NCBI GenBank assembly: GCA_964448935.1
Contig: CAYVBE010000143.1
Span: 1-11,271 of the forward strand
Source: CAYVBE01 sp964448935
GTDB lineage: Bacteria; Planctomycetota; Brocadiia; SM23-32
DNA: 11,271 bases
Reading direction: 5' to 3'
Below the pieces are notes generated by a model, which saw nothing but the letters and a program-made list of their open reading frames with translations, was not told where the DNA came from and made no database searches. Each line of letters begins with the position of its first letter. Position 1 is the first letter of the stretch. Positions 1 to 6,547 of this stretch are shown piece after piece. A program made the position numbers and the translations under genes.

Positions 1-351
1 CAGATCACAGCTCCTGCCCACCGGCAGAAGGCGGTTCAGCCCGCCCTGGTCGAACAACGCACGCCGATTCAACAGACGGTGCTGATCGGCCGCTTCGCGG
101 GCCGCGGCAAGATCCGCAGCGTCGGCATCTTGCCCGTGAATGTACAGACCCTCATCAGCCTCGACCAGAGCCAGGGCTAACTCACCCTCGCCACAACGGG
201 GCACGTGTGCCAACCCAACTGGTCGGTCTACAGCCTTGAGAATCCGCTCCGCCAAAACGTCCGGCTCCTCCGCCCGTGCCGGCGGGCACGTAAGCAGAGC
301 CAAAGCACTCGTCATCGCAATAATAATCACCGTCAGATTGCACTTATTCAA
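1..351 (-). CDS. Secreted methyltransferase-like protein, N-terminal part (5' end only)
   Basis: This is the first 117 codons of a gene that runs off the left edge. The start is a TTG at 351. It is preceded by AAGGAG with a 7-nt spacer, and an in-frame stop (TAA) lies two codons upstream. The N-terminus is a signal peptide: a lysine at residue 3, a hydrophobic stretch (LTVIIIAMTSALALL) and an A-R-A cleavage site before EE at about residues 27-29. After it comes RCGEGELALAL, a glycine-containing loop like SAM-methyltransferase motif I, then LYIHGQDADAADLAAARE, which fits the acidic second strand of a Rossmann fold. From memory, this pattern resembles exported planctomycete proteins in which a methyltransferase-like domain precedes PQQ-type beta-propeller repeats. 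The propeller itself would lie outside the window, so that part is inference. No enzymatic activity can be claimed, because an exported domain has no obvious SAM supply. Confidence 0.72.
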   Translation of the reverse strand, partial: MNKCNLTVIIIAMTSALALLTCPPARAEEPDVLAERILKAVDRPVGLAHVPRCGEGELALALVEADEGLYIHGQDADAADLAAAREAADQHRLLNRRALFDQGGLNRLLPVGRSCDL

Positions 352-362
352 TTACCTGCTCC

Positions 363-398
363 TTGGGACCGCAGCAGACTGGTGCCCGGATCTCCCAA
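363..398 (-). promoter_or_regulatory. 5' UTR hairpin abutting the ribosome binding site of the left-edge gene
   Basis: The arms TTGGGA (363-368) and TCCCAA (393-398) are perfectly complementary. CCG/CGG (369-371/387-389) extend the stem beyond a 3-nt bulge, closing a 15-nt loop. On the transcribed minus strand the 3' arm ends inside the AAGGAG at 359-364, sharing two bases with it. The hairpin could therefore limit access to the ribosome binding site of the TTG-started gene. The function is inferred from position only. Confidence 0.35.
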
Positions 399-436
399 TT
401 ATCGCAGAAAAAGTGGACGTTGGCCTTCAACATTAC

Positions 437-464
437 AAAATATCCCTTCCGCGAGCTTTGTCAA
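437..464 (-). promoter_or_regulatory. Sigma-70-type promoter for the left-edge gene
   Basis: On the minus strand there is a perfect TTGACA (plus-strand 459-464). A 16-nt spacer separates it from TATTTT (437-442), which matches four of six -10 positions. Transcription would start near 430, giving a leader of roughly 80 nt before the TTG at 351. It lies in the 241-nt gap between the GH1 gene and the exported-protein gene, so the latter can be expressed independently of the glycosidase. The gap holds no other recognisable feature apart from the leader hairpin. Confidence 0.5.
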
Positions 465-592
465 GCCGGCTTCTACCGGTTTCTCGGACCTGCGACGTTT
501 GCAGCGCGCTTGCCGCCGCGTGATGGTGGGATAAGCAACGGGTTTTCGGCTTTGCGGACATGCCTGCCGTCGCCGTTGGAGCGTCCGGGCCG

Positions 593-1918
593 TCAGACGA
601 TCGCGTTGCGTGAGACTACCTCGCGGTACCACTGGGCGCTCAGGCGCGGCGTGCGCGCCAGCGTCTCGAAATCCACCCGGTAGAGGCCGAATCGGCTGGA
701 GAAACCCTTGACCCACTCGAACGAGTCCATCAGCGTCCAGAAGAAGTAGCCCTTCGCCGGGTAGCCGTCCTGGACCGCCTGGTGCAGGGCGCCCAGATAG
801 CTGCGCACGAACATGATGCGCGAGACGTCGTTCAGGTTCTGCTCCGGGTCCTCGTCGGCGGGCAGGGGAAAGCCGTTCTCGAACACGTAGATGGCCGGCA
901 CGTCGTACTTCTCCGCCGAGAACCGCACGCCCCAGTAAACCGTCTCCGGGATCATCCGTATCCAGCCCTCGGACGGCGCGGCGGGGTGATAGTCCGGCCA
1001 GGGCAAGCGGCGGAAGTAGGGCGGCTCGTCGCTGGCCTCCACGTAGGTGCCGAAGTAGAAATTCAGCCCCAACAGGTCCAGGTCCGACCGAATGGTCTCC
1101 ATGTCACCGTCCCCGATTTCCGGATACACGTCCAGTCCTTCCGGATAGCGGCCCTCATACATGGGTCCGAAGAGAAACCCCACCTGGTGCTCCCACGCGA
1201 TGCGGGCGGCCCGGATGTTCTCCTCCGTGGCGATGGCGGGCACGCAGGTGCGGGGATTCTCGGCGGTGCCGATCAGCAGGTCGTCATGTTCCGCGCGCAT
1301 GCGGCTTACAGCCTTCCCATGGGCCAGCAGGACGTGGTGATATACCTGTGCCACCTCCTCCTCGGGCAGCGTCTTGCCGGGCGCCTTGGTGCCGGAGCCG
1401 TAGCCCTGATTCACGAGCGCGTGCATCTCGTTAAAGGTCAGCCAGTGCTTCACGCGGTCCCCGTAGGTGGCGACCATGCCGCCGGCGTAGTCCGCGAAGA
1501 TGTCCGCCATCTCGCGGCTCTCCCAGCCCACCTCATCCTCCAGCACCTGCGGCAGGTCCCAGTGGTAGAGGGTGACGTAGGGCGTGATGCCGTTTTCCAG
1601 CAGGGCGTCTATCAGGCGGTCGTAGTAGTCCACGCCCTTCTGGTTGAACTCGCCGCGGCCGTCGGGGATGACCCGCGCCCAGGAGATGGAGAACCGGTAG
1701 GCACCCACGTTCAGTTCTTTGAGGCACTCGACGTCCTCCCGCCAGCGGTGGTAGCTGTCGGAGGCGACATCGGCGTTCGAGCCGTCCCGCACCACGCCCG
1801 GCTTGTGGACGTGGGTGTCCCAGATGGACGGCGCCTTGCCGTCCTCCCGCGCCCCGCCCTCGATCTGGAAGGCCGAAGTGGCCGCGCCCCAGACGAAATC
1901 GTCCGGAAACTCCATCAT
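593..1918 (-). CDS. Glycoside hydrolase family 1 beta-glycosidase (beta-glucosidase-like)
   Basis: This 441-residue protein has the usual length of a single-domain GH1 enzyme and would hydrolyse beta-linked glucosides or related glycosides by the retaining mechanism. It opens with FPDDFVWGAATSAFQIEG, the GH1 N-terminal signature with the sugar-binding Gln18. His119 lies in YHWDLP. The general acid/base is Glu164 in TFNE, and the nucleophile is Glu347 in YVFENGF. The family usually has T/S-E-N-G at the nucleophile; phenylalanine replaces that residue here. FFWTLMDSFEW (392-402) supplies the aglycone and -1 subsite residues, and the tail RFGLYRVDFETLARTPRLSAQWY is typical. There is no signal peptide, so it is probably cytoplasmic and acts on imported oligosaccharides. 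The ATG at 1918 follows GGGAG at 8 nt; a second ATG is the next codon. Exact substrate specificity cannot be read from the sequence. Confidence 0.95.
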   Translation of the reverse strand: MMEFPDDFVWGAATSAFQIEGGAREDGKAPSIWDTHVHKPGVVRDGSNADVASDSYHRWREDVECLKELNVGAYRFSISWARVIPDGRGEFNQKGVDYYDRLIDALLENGITPYVTLYHWDLPQVLEDEVGWESREMADIFADYAGGMVATYGDRVKHWLTFNEMHALVNQGYGSGTKAPGKTLPEEEVAQVYHHVLLAHGKAVSRMRAEHDDLLIGTAENPRTCVPAIATEENIRAARIAWEHQVGFLFGPMYEGRYPEGLDVYPEIGDGDMETIRSDLDLLGLNFYFGTYVEASDEPPYFRRLPWPDYHPAAPSEGWIRMIPETVYWGVRFSAEKYDVPAIYVFENGFPLPADEDPEQNLNDVSRIMFVRSYLGALHQAVQDGYPAKGYFFWTLMDSFEWVKGFSSRFGLYRVDFETLARTPRLSAQWYREVVSRNAIV

Positions 1919-1934
1919 GGCATCCGCTCCCGAT

Positions 1935-1947
1935 AAGATAATATCTT
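1935..1947. promoter_or_regulatory. Small AT-rich inverted repeat upstream of the GH1 gene (possible operator)
   Basis: AAGATA-A-TATCTT is a perfect 6-1-6 inverted repeat. It is strikingly AT-rich in a GC-rich region and sits 16 nt upstream of the GH1 start codon. It lies just downstream of the suggested GH1 promoter, where a repressor could block transcription. No regulator gene is adjacent, and the site is short enough to occur by chance. Confidence 0.25.
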
Positions 1948-1972
1948 GCGAGTGATCGGCACAGTGCTCCCT

Positions 1973-2001
1973 TTCATATCAGACTGCCGGCGACGGGGCA
2001 A
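1973..2001 (-). promoter_or_regulatory. Possible sigma-70-type promoter for the GH1 gene
   Basis: On the minus strand TTGCCC (1996-2001) and TATGAA (1973-1978) are 17 nt apart. Each matches four of six consensus positions. Transcription would begin near 1966 and run through the AAGATA inverted repeat into the glycosidase gene. Confidence 0.3.
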
Positions 2002-2009
2002 ACGCCGGC
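1986..2009. repeat. Inverted repeat in the divergent intergenic region
   Basis: GCCGGCG (1986-1992) and CGCCGGC (2003-2009) are perfect complements around a 10-nt loop. It lies between the divergent GH1 and galU-like genes and overlaps the -35 element proposed for the GH1 gene. It could be a regulator site or simply a hairpin; nothing else supports a role. Confidence 0.3.
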
Positions 2010-2017
2010 CCCGCACT

Positions 2018-2045
2018 TTGCGGAATTCGAGGCTCGGGTTAAAAT
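2018..2045 (+). promoter_or_regulatory. Possible promoter for the galU-like/NfnAB pair
   Basis: TTGCGG (2018-2023) and TAAAAT (2040-2045) are separated by 16 nt. The -10 matches five of six positions, but the -35 matches only the TTG. It would give a leader of about 100 nt before the start at 2155, including a perfect 10-bp palindrome GGAGC-GCTCC at 2070-2079. Confidence 0.25.
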
Positions 2046-2154
2046 ACACAGACTTTGCCTTGCCTCGTAGGAGCGCTCCCACGGGCCGGGCCTGCCCCTT
2101 CTTTCGACTCGATCTCGGCAGTGCGCAGATACTTTGGAGCGTGAGTGACTACAG

Positions 2155-3102
2155 ATGCCAACCGCCGTTCGAAAAGCCGTGATCCCCGCCGCCGGGATGG
2201 GCACGCGCCAGTACCCGGCCACCTCCGGCGTGCGGAAGGAGTTCTTCCCGCTGGTGGACCGTGACGGTTACGCCAAACCCCTGGTGCAGATGGGTGTGGA
2301 GGAGGCGCTGTCGGCGGGCATCGAGGAGGTGTGCATCGTCTGTCAGCCCGACGCGGCGGAGGAGTTTCGCAGTTACTTCGCCGCTATGCCGGAAGACGCG
2401 CGGCCGCACTACGAGGGCAAGGACCGGGCCTACGAGTGGTCCGAGCGACTGGAGGAGATGGGGCGGCGCCTGGCGTTCGTCCCGCAGGAGGAGCAGCATG
2501 GGCTGGGGCACGCCGTCTGGTGTGCCCGCCAATGGGTGGGCGACGAGCCCTTCTTGATGATCCTGGGCGATCACGTGTTCATCAGCCGCACCAAACGTTC
2601 CTGCGCCGGGCAGGTTCTGGACGCTTTCGCGGGACACAGCATCACCGCCCTGACGCGGTCGCCGGAGGAAGCGATCCGGCGATTCGGCGTCGCTCGGGGA
2701 CGCCCGGCCGAGGGGGCCGCGGGCCTGATTGAGGTGGACGGTTTCCTGGAAAAGCCGACCCCCGAGGCCGCCCGGGAGCAATGCCGCATCCGCGGGGTGC
2801 CGAGCGGGCAGTACCTGACGCATTTCGGCCTGCACCTCTTCACGCCCGGCATCTTCGATGTGCTGGACCGGATGATTGCGGAAGACCGGCGCACAGACGG
2901 GGAGTTCCAGCTCACCGGCGCGCAGGATCGCCTGGCGCGGATCGAGCCATACTGCGGGCTGGTAGTGGCGGGGGAACGGTTCGATGTAGGAACTCCGGCG
3001 GGATTGCTGGAGGCACAGACAGCACTGGCCTTGGCCGGCGAGATGCGGTCACGGGCAGAGCAATGGTGGTCCGATTACTTCGACAAGTTCGGCAGAACAT
3101 GA
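2155..3102 (+). CDS. galU: GalU-type UTP-glucose-1-phosphate uridylyltransferase
   Basis: This 315-residue cytoplasmic sugar nucleotidyltransferase would join glucose-1-phosphate to UTP to give UDP-glucose for glycan and polysaccharide synthesis. It begins with KAVIPAAGMGTR (nucleotide-binding loop, residues 8-18) and KEFFPLVD with Lys28. The GalU signature QEEQHGLGHAVW is at 111-122, the metal-binding LGDH (Asp139) follows, then FLEKP (197-201) and ERFDVGTP (274-281). Length fits GalU (about 300). The stretch RDGYAKPLVQ is longer than the usual DKPLIQ, so it is a somewhat divergent member and another sugar-1-phosphate cannot be excluded. The ATG start has only a poor ribosome-binding sequence (GGAG 15 nt upstream), but the KAVIP motif fixes the N-terminus. 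Its TGA stop overlaps the next gene's ATG, so the two are probably translated in a coupled way. Confidence 0.88.
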   Translation: MPTAVRKAVIPAAGMGTRQYPATSGVRKEFFPLVDRDGYAKPLVQMGVEEALSAGIEEVCIVCQPDAAEEFRSYFAAMPEDARPHYEGKDRAYEWSERLEEMGRRLAFVPQEEQHGLGHAVWCARQWVGDEPFLMILGDHVFISRTKRSCAGQVLDAFAGHSITALTRSPEEAIRRFGVARGRPAEGAAGLIEVDGFLEKPTPEAAREQCRIRGVPSGQYLTHFGLHLFTPGIFDVLDRMIAEDRRTDGEFQLTGAQDRLARIEPYCGLVVAGERFDVGTPAGLLEAQTALALAGEMRSRAEQWWSDYFDKFGRT

Positions 3103-5399
3103 GATTCGAAATACTGAACAAACAAGAGCTGGCGCCGGAAACTTACATGATGACCATCCACGTGCCGCGCATCGCGGTGGCCCGGCAGGTGGGGCAGTTC
3201 GTGGTGGTGCGGCCGACGGAGCGCGGCGAGCGCGTGCCGCTGACCGTTGCCCGAGCGGACCGTCAGGCGCTCTCCATCAGCATCGTCTTCCAGGCCGTGG
3301 GCGGCAGCACGCGCAAACTTGCCGCCATGGAGCCGGGTGACCTGGTGCCCGACGTGGTCGGGCCGCTGGGCAAGCCGACCGAGATAGAGCCGGCCGGGCA
3401 CGCGGTGGCGGTGGGCGGCGGGGTGGGCATCGCCCTTATCTGGCCCATCGCCGGAGCCCTGGCCCGGCAGACAGGCCGGCTGACCGGCATCATCAGCGCC
3501 CGCAACCAGGAGCGGCTCATCCTGCGGGACGAGCTGAGCAAGGTCTGCGATGAATTGAAGATCGCCACGGACGACGGCTCCGCCGGCTATCACGGCTTTC
3601 CCACCGATCTGCTGCAGGAGATGCTGGAGTCCGAGGAGGACATAGACGCGGTCTACGCCGTGGGCCCGGTGCCCATGATGGCGGCCGTCAGCGACGTGAC
3701 CCGCCCGTTCGGCGTCAGGACCATCGTCAGCCTGAACCCCATCATGGTGGACGGCACAGGCATGTGCGGCGGCTGCCGGGTGACCGTGGGCGGCGAGACG
3801 AAGTTTGCCTGCGTGGACGGGCCGGAGTTCGACGGGCATCAGGTGGACTTCAAGGAACTGGCCAGGCGGCTGAGCCAGTACGACGACGATTTCCGCAAAC
3901 GCAACCTGCCCGAGTACGAGCCTGCCCACTCCTGCGACCGCGAGCACACCCGGCTTCAAGAAGCCATGCTGGAGGCCGGGCGGACCGCCGGCAAGGCCGC
4001 CGACATCCCGCGCCAGCCGATGCCGGAGCAGCCGGCTGAGGGTCGGATCCGCAACTTCGAGGAGGTTCCCCTGGGGCTGCGGCCCGAACAGGCCGTGGTC
4101 GAGGCGCAGCGCTGCCTGCAGTGCAAAAAGCCCCAGTGCGTGGACGGCTGCCCGGTGGGCATTGACATCCCCGGCTTCATCGCGCGCATAGCGCAGGAGG
4201 ACTTCACCGGTGCCGCCGAGGTGCTGAAGCAGGACAACGCGCTGCCCGCCGTCTGCGGGCGCGTCTGCCCCCAGGAGGACCAGTGCGAGGGGCTCTGCGT
4301 GCTGGGCCGGAGGAGCGATCCCGTGGCCATCGGCAACCTGGAACGCTTTGCCGCCGATTACGAGCGGGAAGAGGGGCTGGTAGAGGCGCCGCCGGTGACC
4401 GACAATCCGAAAGCACGTGTGGCCGTGGTGGGTTCCGGTCCGGCGGGACTGACCGCCGCCGGTGAACTGGCCAGGCTCGGATACGCGCCGACGGTCTTCG
4501 AGGCGCTGCACGAACCGGGCGGAGTGCTGCTCTACGGCATACCGTCCTTCCGGCTGCCCAAGGAGATCGTGGCGCAGGAGGTGGACTACGTCCGCTCGAT
4601 GGGCGTCGAGGTCGTCTGCGACTTCGTGGTGGGCAAGACCGCAACGATCGAGGACCTGTTCGAGGAGGGCTTCGAGGCGGTCTTCATCGGCTCCGGCGCC
4701 GGAACGCCTATTTTCGGCGGAGTTCCGGGCGAGAATCTGAACGGCGTCCTGAGCGCCAATGAATACCTCACCCGCGTCAATCTCATGCGCGGCTACCGCA
4801 GCGATTACGCCACGCCGGTGATGGTGAGGGACCGGGTGGCCGTGCTGGGCGGCGGCAATGTGGCCATGGACTCGGCGAGGACCGCCCTGCGCCTGGGCGC
4901 GGAAGAGGTGAGCATCGTCTACCGCCGCAGCGTCGAGGAATCGCCCGCTCGGGACGCCGAGCTGGAGCACGCTCGGGAGGAGGGCATCCGGCTGATGTGG
5001 CTGCACAACGCGGTCGAGGTGCTCGGGAACGAGGACGGCTGGGTGACGGGCCTGCGCTGCCGGCGCATGGAACTGGGCGAGCCGGGCGAGGACGGCCGAC
5101 GACGTCCCATCCCCATCGAGGGGTCCGAGACCGACATAGCCGTGGACATGGTGATCGTGGCCTACGGCAACCGACCTCATCCGCTGGTACCACAGACCAC
5201 GCCCGGTCTGAAGGTGACCGATTGGGGCACCATAGACGCCGATGAGGTGACCGGTGAGACCAGCCTGGCCGGCGTCTACGCCGGCGGCGACATCGTGACC
5301 GGCGCGGCGACGGTCATCCAGGCCATGGGCGCCGGAAAACGCGCGGCGCGGTCCATTGAAAGATACCTGTCCGGCAACCAGGGCACTGCCGACGCCTGA
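3099..5399 (+). CDS. NfnAB-type fusion: ferredoxin-NADP+ reductase alpha plus glutamate-synthase-beta-like flavoprotein
   Basis: This single 766-residue chain fuses two subunits that are often separate. Residues 1-280 resemble NfnA/SudB/PyrK: a ferredoxin-reductase-like FAD domain, an NAD-binding AVGGGVGIAL (104-113), and an iron-sulfur motif with Cys223, Cys226 and Cys238 (MCGGCRV...FACVDGPEF). Residues 315-766 resemble NfnB/GltD. They carry eight cysteines for two 4Fe-4S clusters (339, 342, 347, 351 and 386, 390, 396, 400), an FAD loop VAVVGSGPAG (441-450), an NADPH loop VAVLGGGNVAM (580-590) and the closing GVYAGGD. NfnAB enzymes bifurcate electrons between NADH, ferredoxin and NADP+. No glutamate synthase large subunit is adjacent, which favours the Nfn reading over glutamate synthase; sulfide dehydrogenase activity remains possible. 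The chosen ATG overlaps the galU stop. Longer upstream starts in the same frame would lie inside galU and add a non-homologous, arginine-rich stretch. Confidence 0.9.
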   Translation: MRFEILNKQELAPETYMMTIHVPRIAVARQVGQFVVVRPTERGERVPLTVARADRQALSISIVFQAVGGSTRKLAAMEPGDLVPDVVGPLGKPTEIEPAGHAVAVGGGVGIALIWPIAGALARQTGRLTGIISARNQERLILRDELSKVCDELKIATDDGSAGYHGFPTDLLQEMLESEEDIDAVYAVGPVPMMAAVSDVTRPFGVRTIVSLNPIMVDGTGMCGGCRVTVGGETKFACVDGPEFDGHQVDFKELARRLSQYDDDFRKRNLPEYEPAHSCDREHTRLQEAMLEAGRTAGKAADIPRQPMPEQPAEGRIRNFEEVPLGLRPEQAVVEAQRCLQCKKPQCVDGCPVGIDIPGFIARIAQEDFTGAAEVLKQDNALPAVCGRVCPQEDQCEGLCVLGRRSDPVAIGNLERFAADYEREEGLVEAPPVTDNPKARVAVVGSGPAGLTAAGELARLGYAPTVFEALHEPGGVLLYGIPSFRLPKEIVAQEVDYVRSMGVEVVCDFVVGKTATIEDLFEEGFEAVFIGSGAGTPIFGGVPGENLNGVLSANEYLTRVNLMRGYRSDYATPVMVRDRVAVLGGGNVAMDSARTALRLGAEEVSIVYRRSVEESPARDAELEHAREEGIRLMWLHNAVEVLGNEDGWVTGLRCRRMELGEPGEDGRRRPIPIEGSETDIAVDMVIVAYGNRPHPLVPQTTPGLKVTDWGTIDADEVTGETSLAGVYAGGDIVTGAATVIQAMGAGKRAARSIERYLSGNQGTADA

Positions 5400-5445
5400 C
5401 CCGCGCCACAGTCCACAGCGTCCACCGGGTCTGGCAGGGGAAGCC

Positions 5446-5716
5446 GTGCAGTTGCGCAGCAACTGCCAGCCGCCGAAGGCGGCCAGTCAACCGGTCCTGG
5501 AAACCAGCCCGTGCAGTTGCGCAGCAACTGCCAGCCGCCGAAGGCGGCCAGTCAACCGGTCCTNNNNNNNNNNNNNNNNNNNNNNNNNNNNNNNNNNNNN
5601 NNNNNNNNNNNNNNNNNNNNNNNNNNNNNNNNNNNNNNNNNNNNNNNNNNNNNNNNNNNNNNNGGAAACCAGCCCGTGCAGTTGCGCAGCAACTGCCAGC
5701 CGCCGAAGGCGGCCAG
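5446..5716. repeat. 65-bp palindromic tandem repeat array, interrupted by an assembly gap
   Basis: Copies start at 5446, 5511 and 5676. The first is complete, the second is cut by the gap after 53 bases, and the third stops after 41. Visible copies are identical. Each unit has GCAGTTGC-GCA-GCAACTGC (5448-5466 in copy 1), GCCGCC-GAA-GGCGGC (5469-5483), the palindrome ACCGGT (5490-5495) and CTGG-AAA-CCAG (5497-5507). The sequence before copy 1 (about 5420-5445) resembles the end of a unit with several changes, so the array probably begins with a worn copy. The array fills the junction between two convergent genes and touches the methyltransferase stop codon, one base away. It resembles REP/BIME-type or terminator-like arrays. 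No T-run follows the hairpins. Confidence 0.9.
5564..5663. other. Assembly gap (100 Ns) inside the tandem array
   Basis: Exactly 100 Ns, a common convention for a gap of unknown size. The left flank ends at ...GGTCCT and the right flank resumes with GGAAACC..., the next bases of the same 65-bp unit. The gap is therefore best explained by an unresolved number of repeat copies. Open frames running through it are not genes. Confidence 0.97.
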
Positions 5717-5717
5717 C

Positions 5718-6512
5718 TTAGCACCCCATCTCCCGCATCGTCCGTATGTAGTTCATGCAAAAATCATCCTTGCCCGCGATGGCCTCGCCCGTCACGATGG
5801 CTTCCGTCATGCCCTCCTCGGTGGGGTCCATGATGGCGCTGTCCAGGCCGGCCATGATCATGCAGGACAGGAACGTGCGGTTGACCAGGTTGCGGTTCGG
5901 CAGGCCGAAGCTGATATTCGACAGGCCGCATGTGGTATGCACGCCGGGAAACTCCTCCATGATACGGAAGACCGCGGAGATGACCTCCATGCCCTGTGCG
6001 ACGTCGGTGCCGATGGGCTGCACGCAGGGGTCCACGTAAACCCGGTCGCGCGGGACGCCGATCTCCTCGGCCGTTTCGATCAGGCGCGCCGCGATGGTCA
6101 CCCGTTCGTCGGCGGTCTTGGGCACTCCGCCGTCGTTCATCGCCAGCGCTACCAGCAGTGCGCCGCTGTCGGCGGCGATCTCCATCACGGTCTGCATCTT
6201 GCCCTCCTCGGCCGTGGCGGAGTTGAGCATCAGGCGGTCGGATTCGACCAGCTCGATCCCCTGTCGCAGCACCTCCGGATTGGCGGAGTCCAGGCAGATG
6301 GGCAGGTCCGCGGTGTCCTGGACGACGCCCAGGGCCCATTCCAGGTTCTCGGCCTCGTTGGCGGGGTCGCTGGCGCCGTTCACGTCAATGAAGTCGGCCC
6401 CGGCCTCGGCCTGGATGCGGGCCTCATGGGCGATCTTCTCGGCGTCGCGGTCCGTCAGTGCGCGGGCGATGGGCTTGCGCGTGGCGTTGATTCTTTCGCC
6501 GATGATGAGCAT
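5718..6512 (-). CDS. Methyltetrahydrofolate:corrinoid methyltransferase-like protein (AcsE/MeTr family)
   Basis: This 264-residue pterin-binding TIM-barrel protein matches the length of AcsE-type methyltransferases. These move the methyl group of 5-methyltetrahydrofolate to the cobalt of a corrinoid protein. Visible family features are LIIGERINATRK at the N-terminus, ADFIDVNGAS (39-48), CLDSA with Asp75, LNSAT with Asn97, VYVDPCVQP with Asp161, and GLSNISFGLP with Asn199. These positions correspond to the pterin-contacting loops. There is no cobalamin-binding domain, so the corrinoid protein must be encoded elsewhere. The ATG at 6512 follows GAGGG at a 7-nt spacing. The gene is alone on this strand, with its own promoter. 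It could serve a Wood-Ljungdahl branch, methyl catabolism or a methionine-synthase-like role; no neighbour decides between these. Confidence 0.87.
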   Translation of the reverse strand: MLIIGERINATRKPIARALTDRDAEKIAHEARIQAEAGADFIDVNGASDPANEAENLEWALGVVQDTADLPICLDSANPEVLRQGIELVESDRLMLNSATAEEGKMQTVMEIAADSGALLVALAMNDGGVPKTADERVTIAARLIETAEEIGVPRDRVYVDPCVQPIGTDVAQGMEVISAVFRIMEEFPGVHTTCGLSNISFGLPNRNLVNRTFLSCMIMAGLDSAIMDPTEEGMTEAIVTGEAIAGKDDFCMNYIRTMREMGC

Positions 6513-6547
6513 ACGATGTCCCTCGTCACAAGTTGAAGTTCCCGGAC

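Noticed and set aside
399..716. A 105-codon minus-strand frame between the GH1 and left-edge genes
   Set aside because: It overlaps the GH1 3' end by 124 nt, is very Arg-rich, and contains the likely promoter of the left-edge gene.
782..1936. A 384-codon open frame on the plus strand
   Set aside because: It is antisense to the GH1 gene, has no family motifs, and reflects third-position GC bias of the real gene.
2781..3098. Longer N-terminus for the NfnAB fusion starting inside galU
   Set aside because: The extra 106 codons read galU in another frame, are Arg/Ala-rich, and the homologous domain starts at the ATG at 3099.
3075..5462. A 795-codon open frame on the minus strand
   Set aside because: It lies opposite the NfnAB fusion and is rich in His, Ala and Gly from reverse-complemented codons. 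It shows no domain signatures.
5446..5716. CRISPR array
   Set aside because: Units are directly adjacent and identical over the whole 65 bp with no unique spacers, and no cas genes are present.
5511..6536. Open frames running through the N gap (341 codons plus strand, also 5314-5760 minus)
   Set aside because: They read across undefined bases and the repeat array; the plus frame is antisense to the methyltransferase gene.
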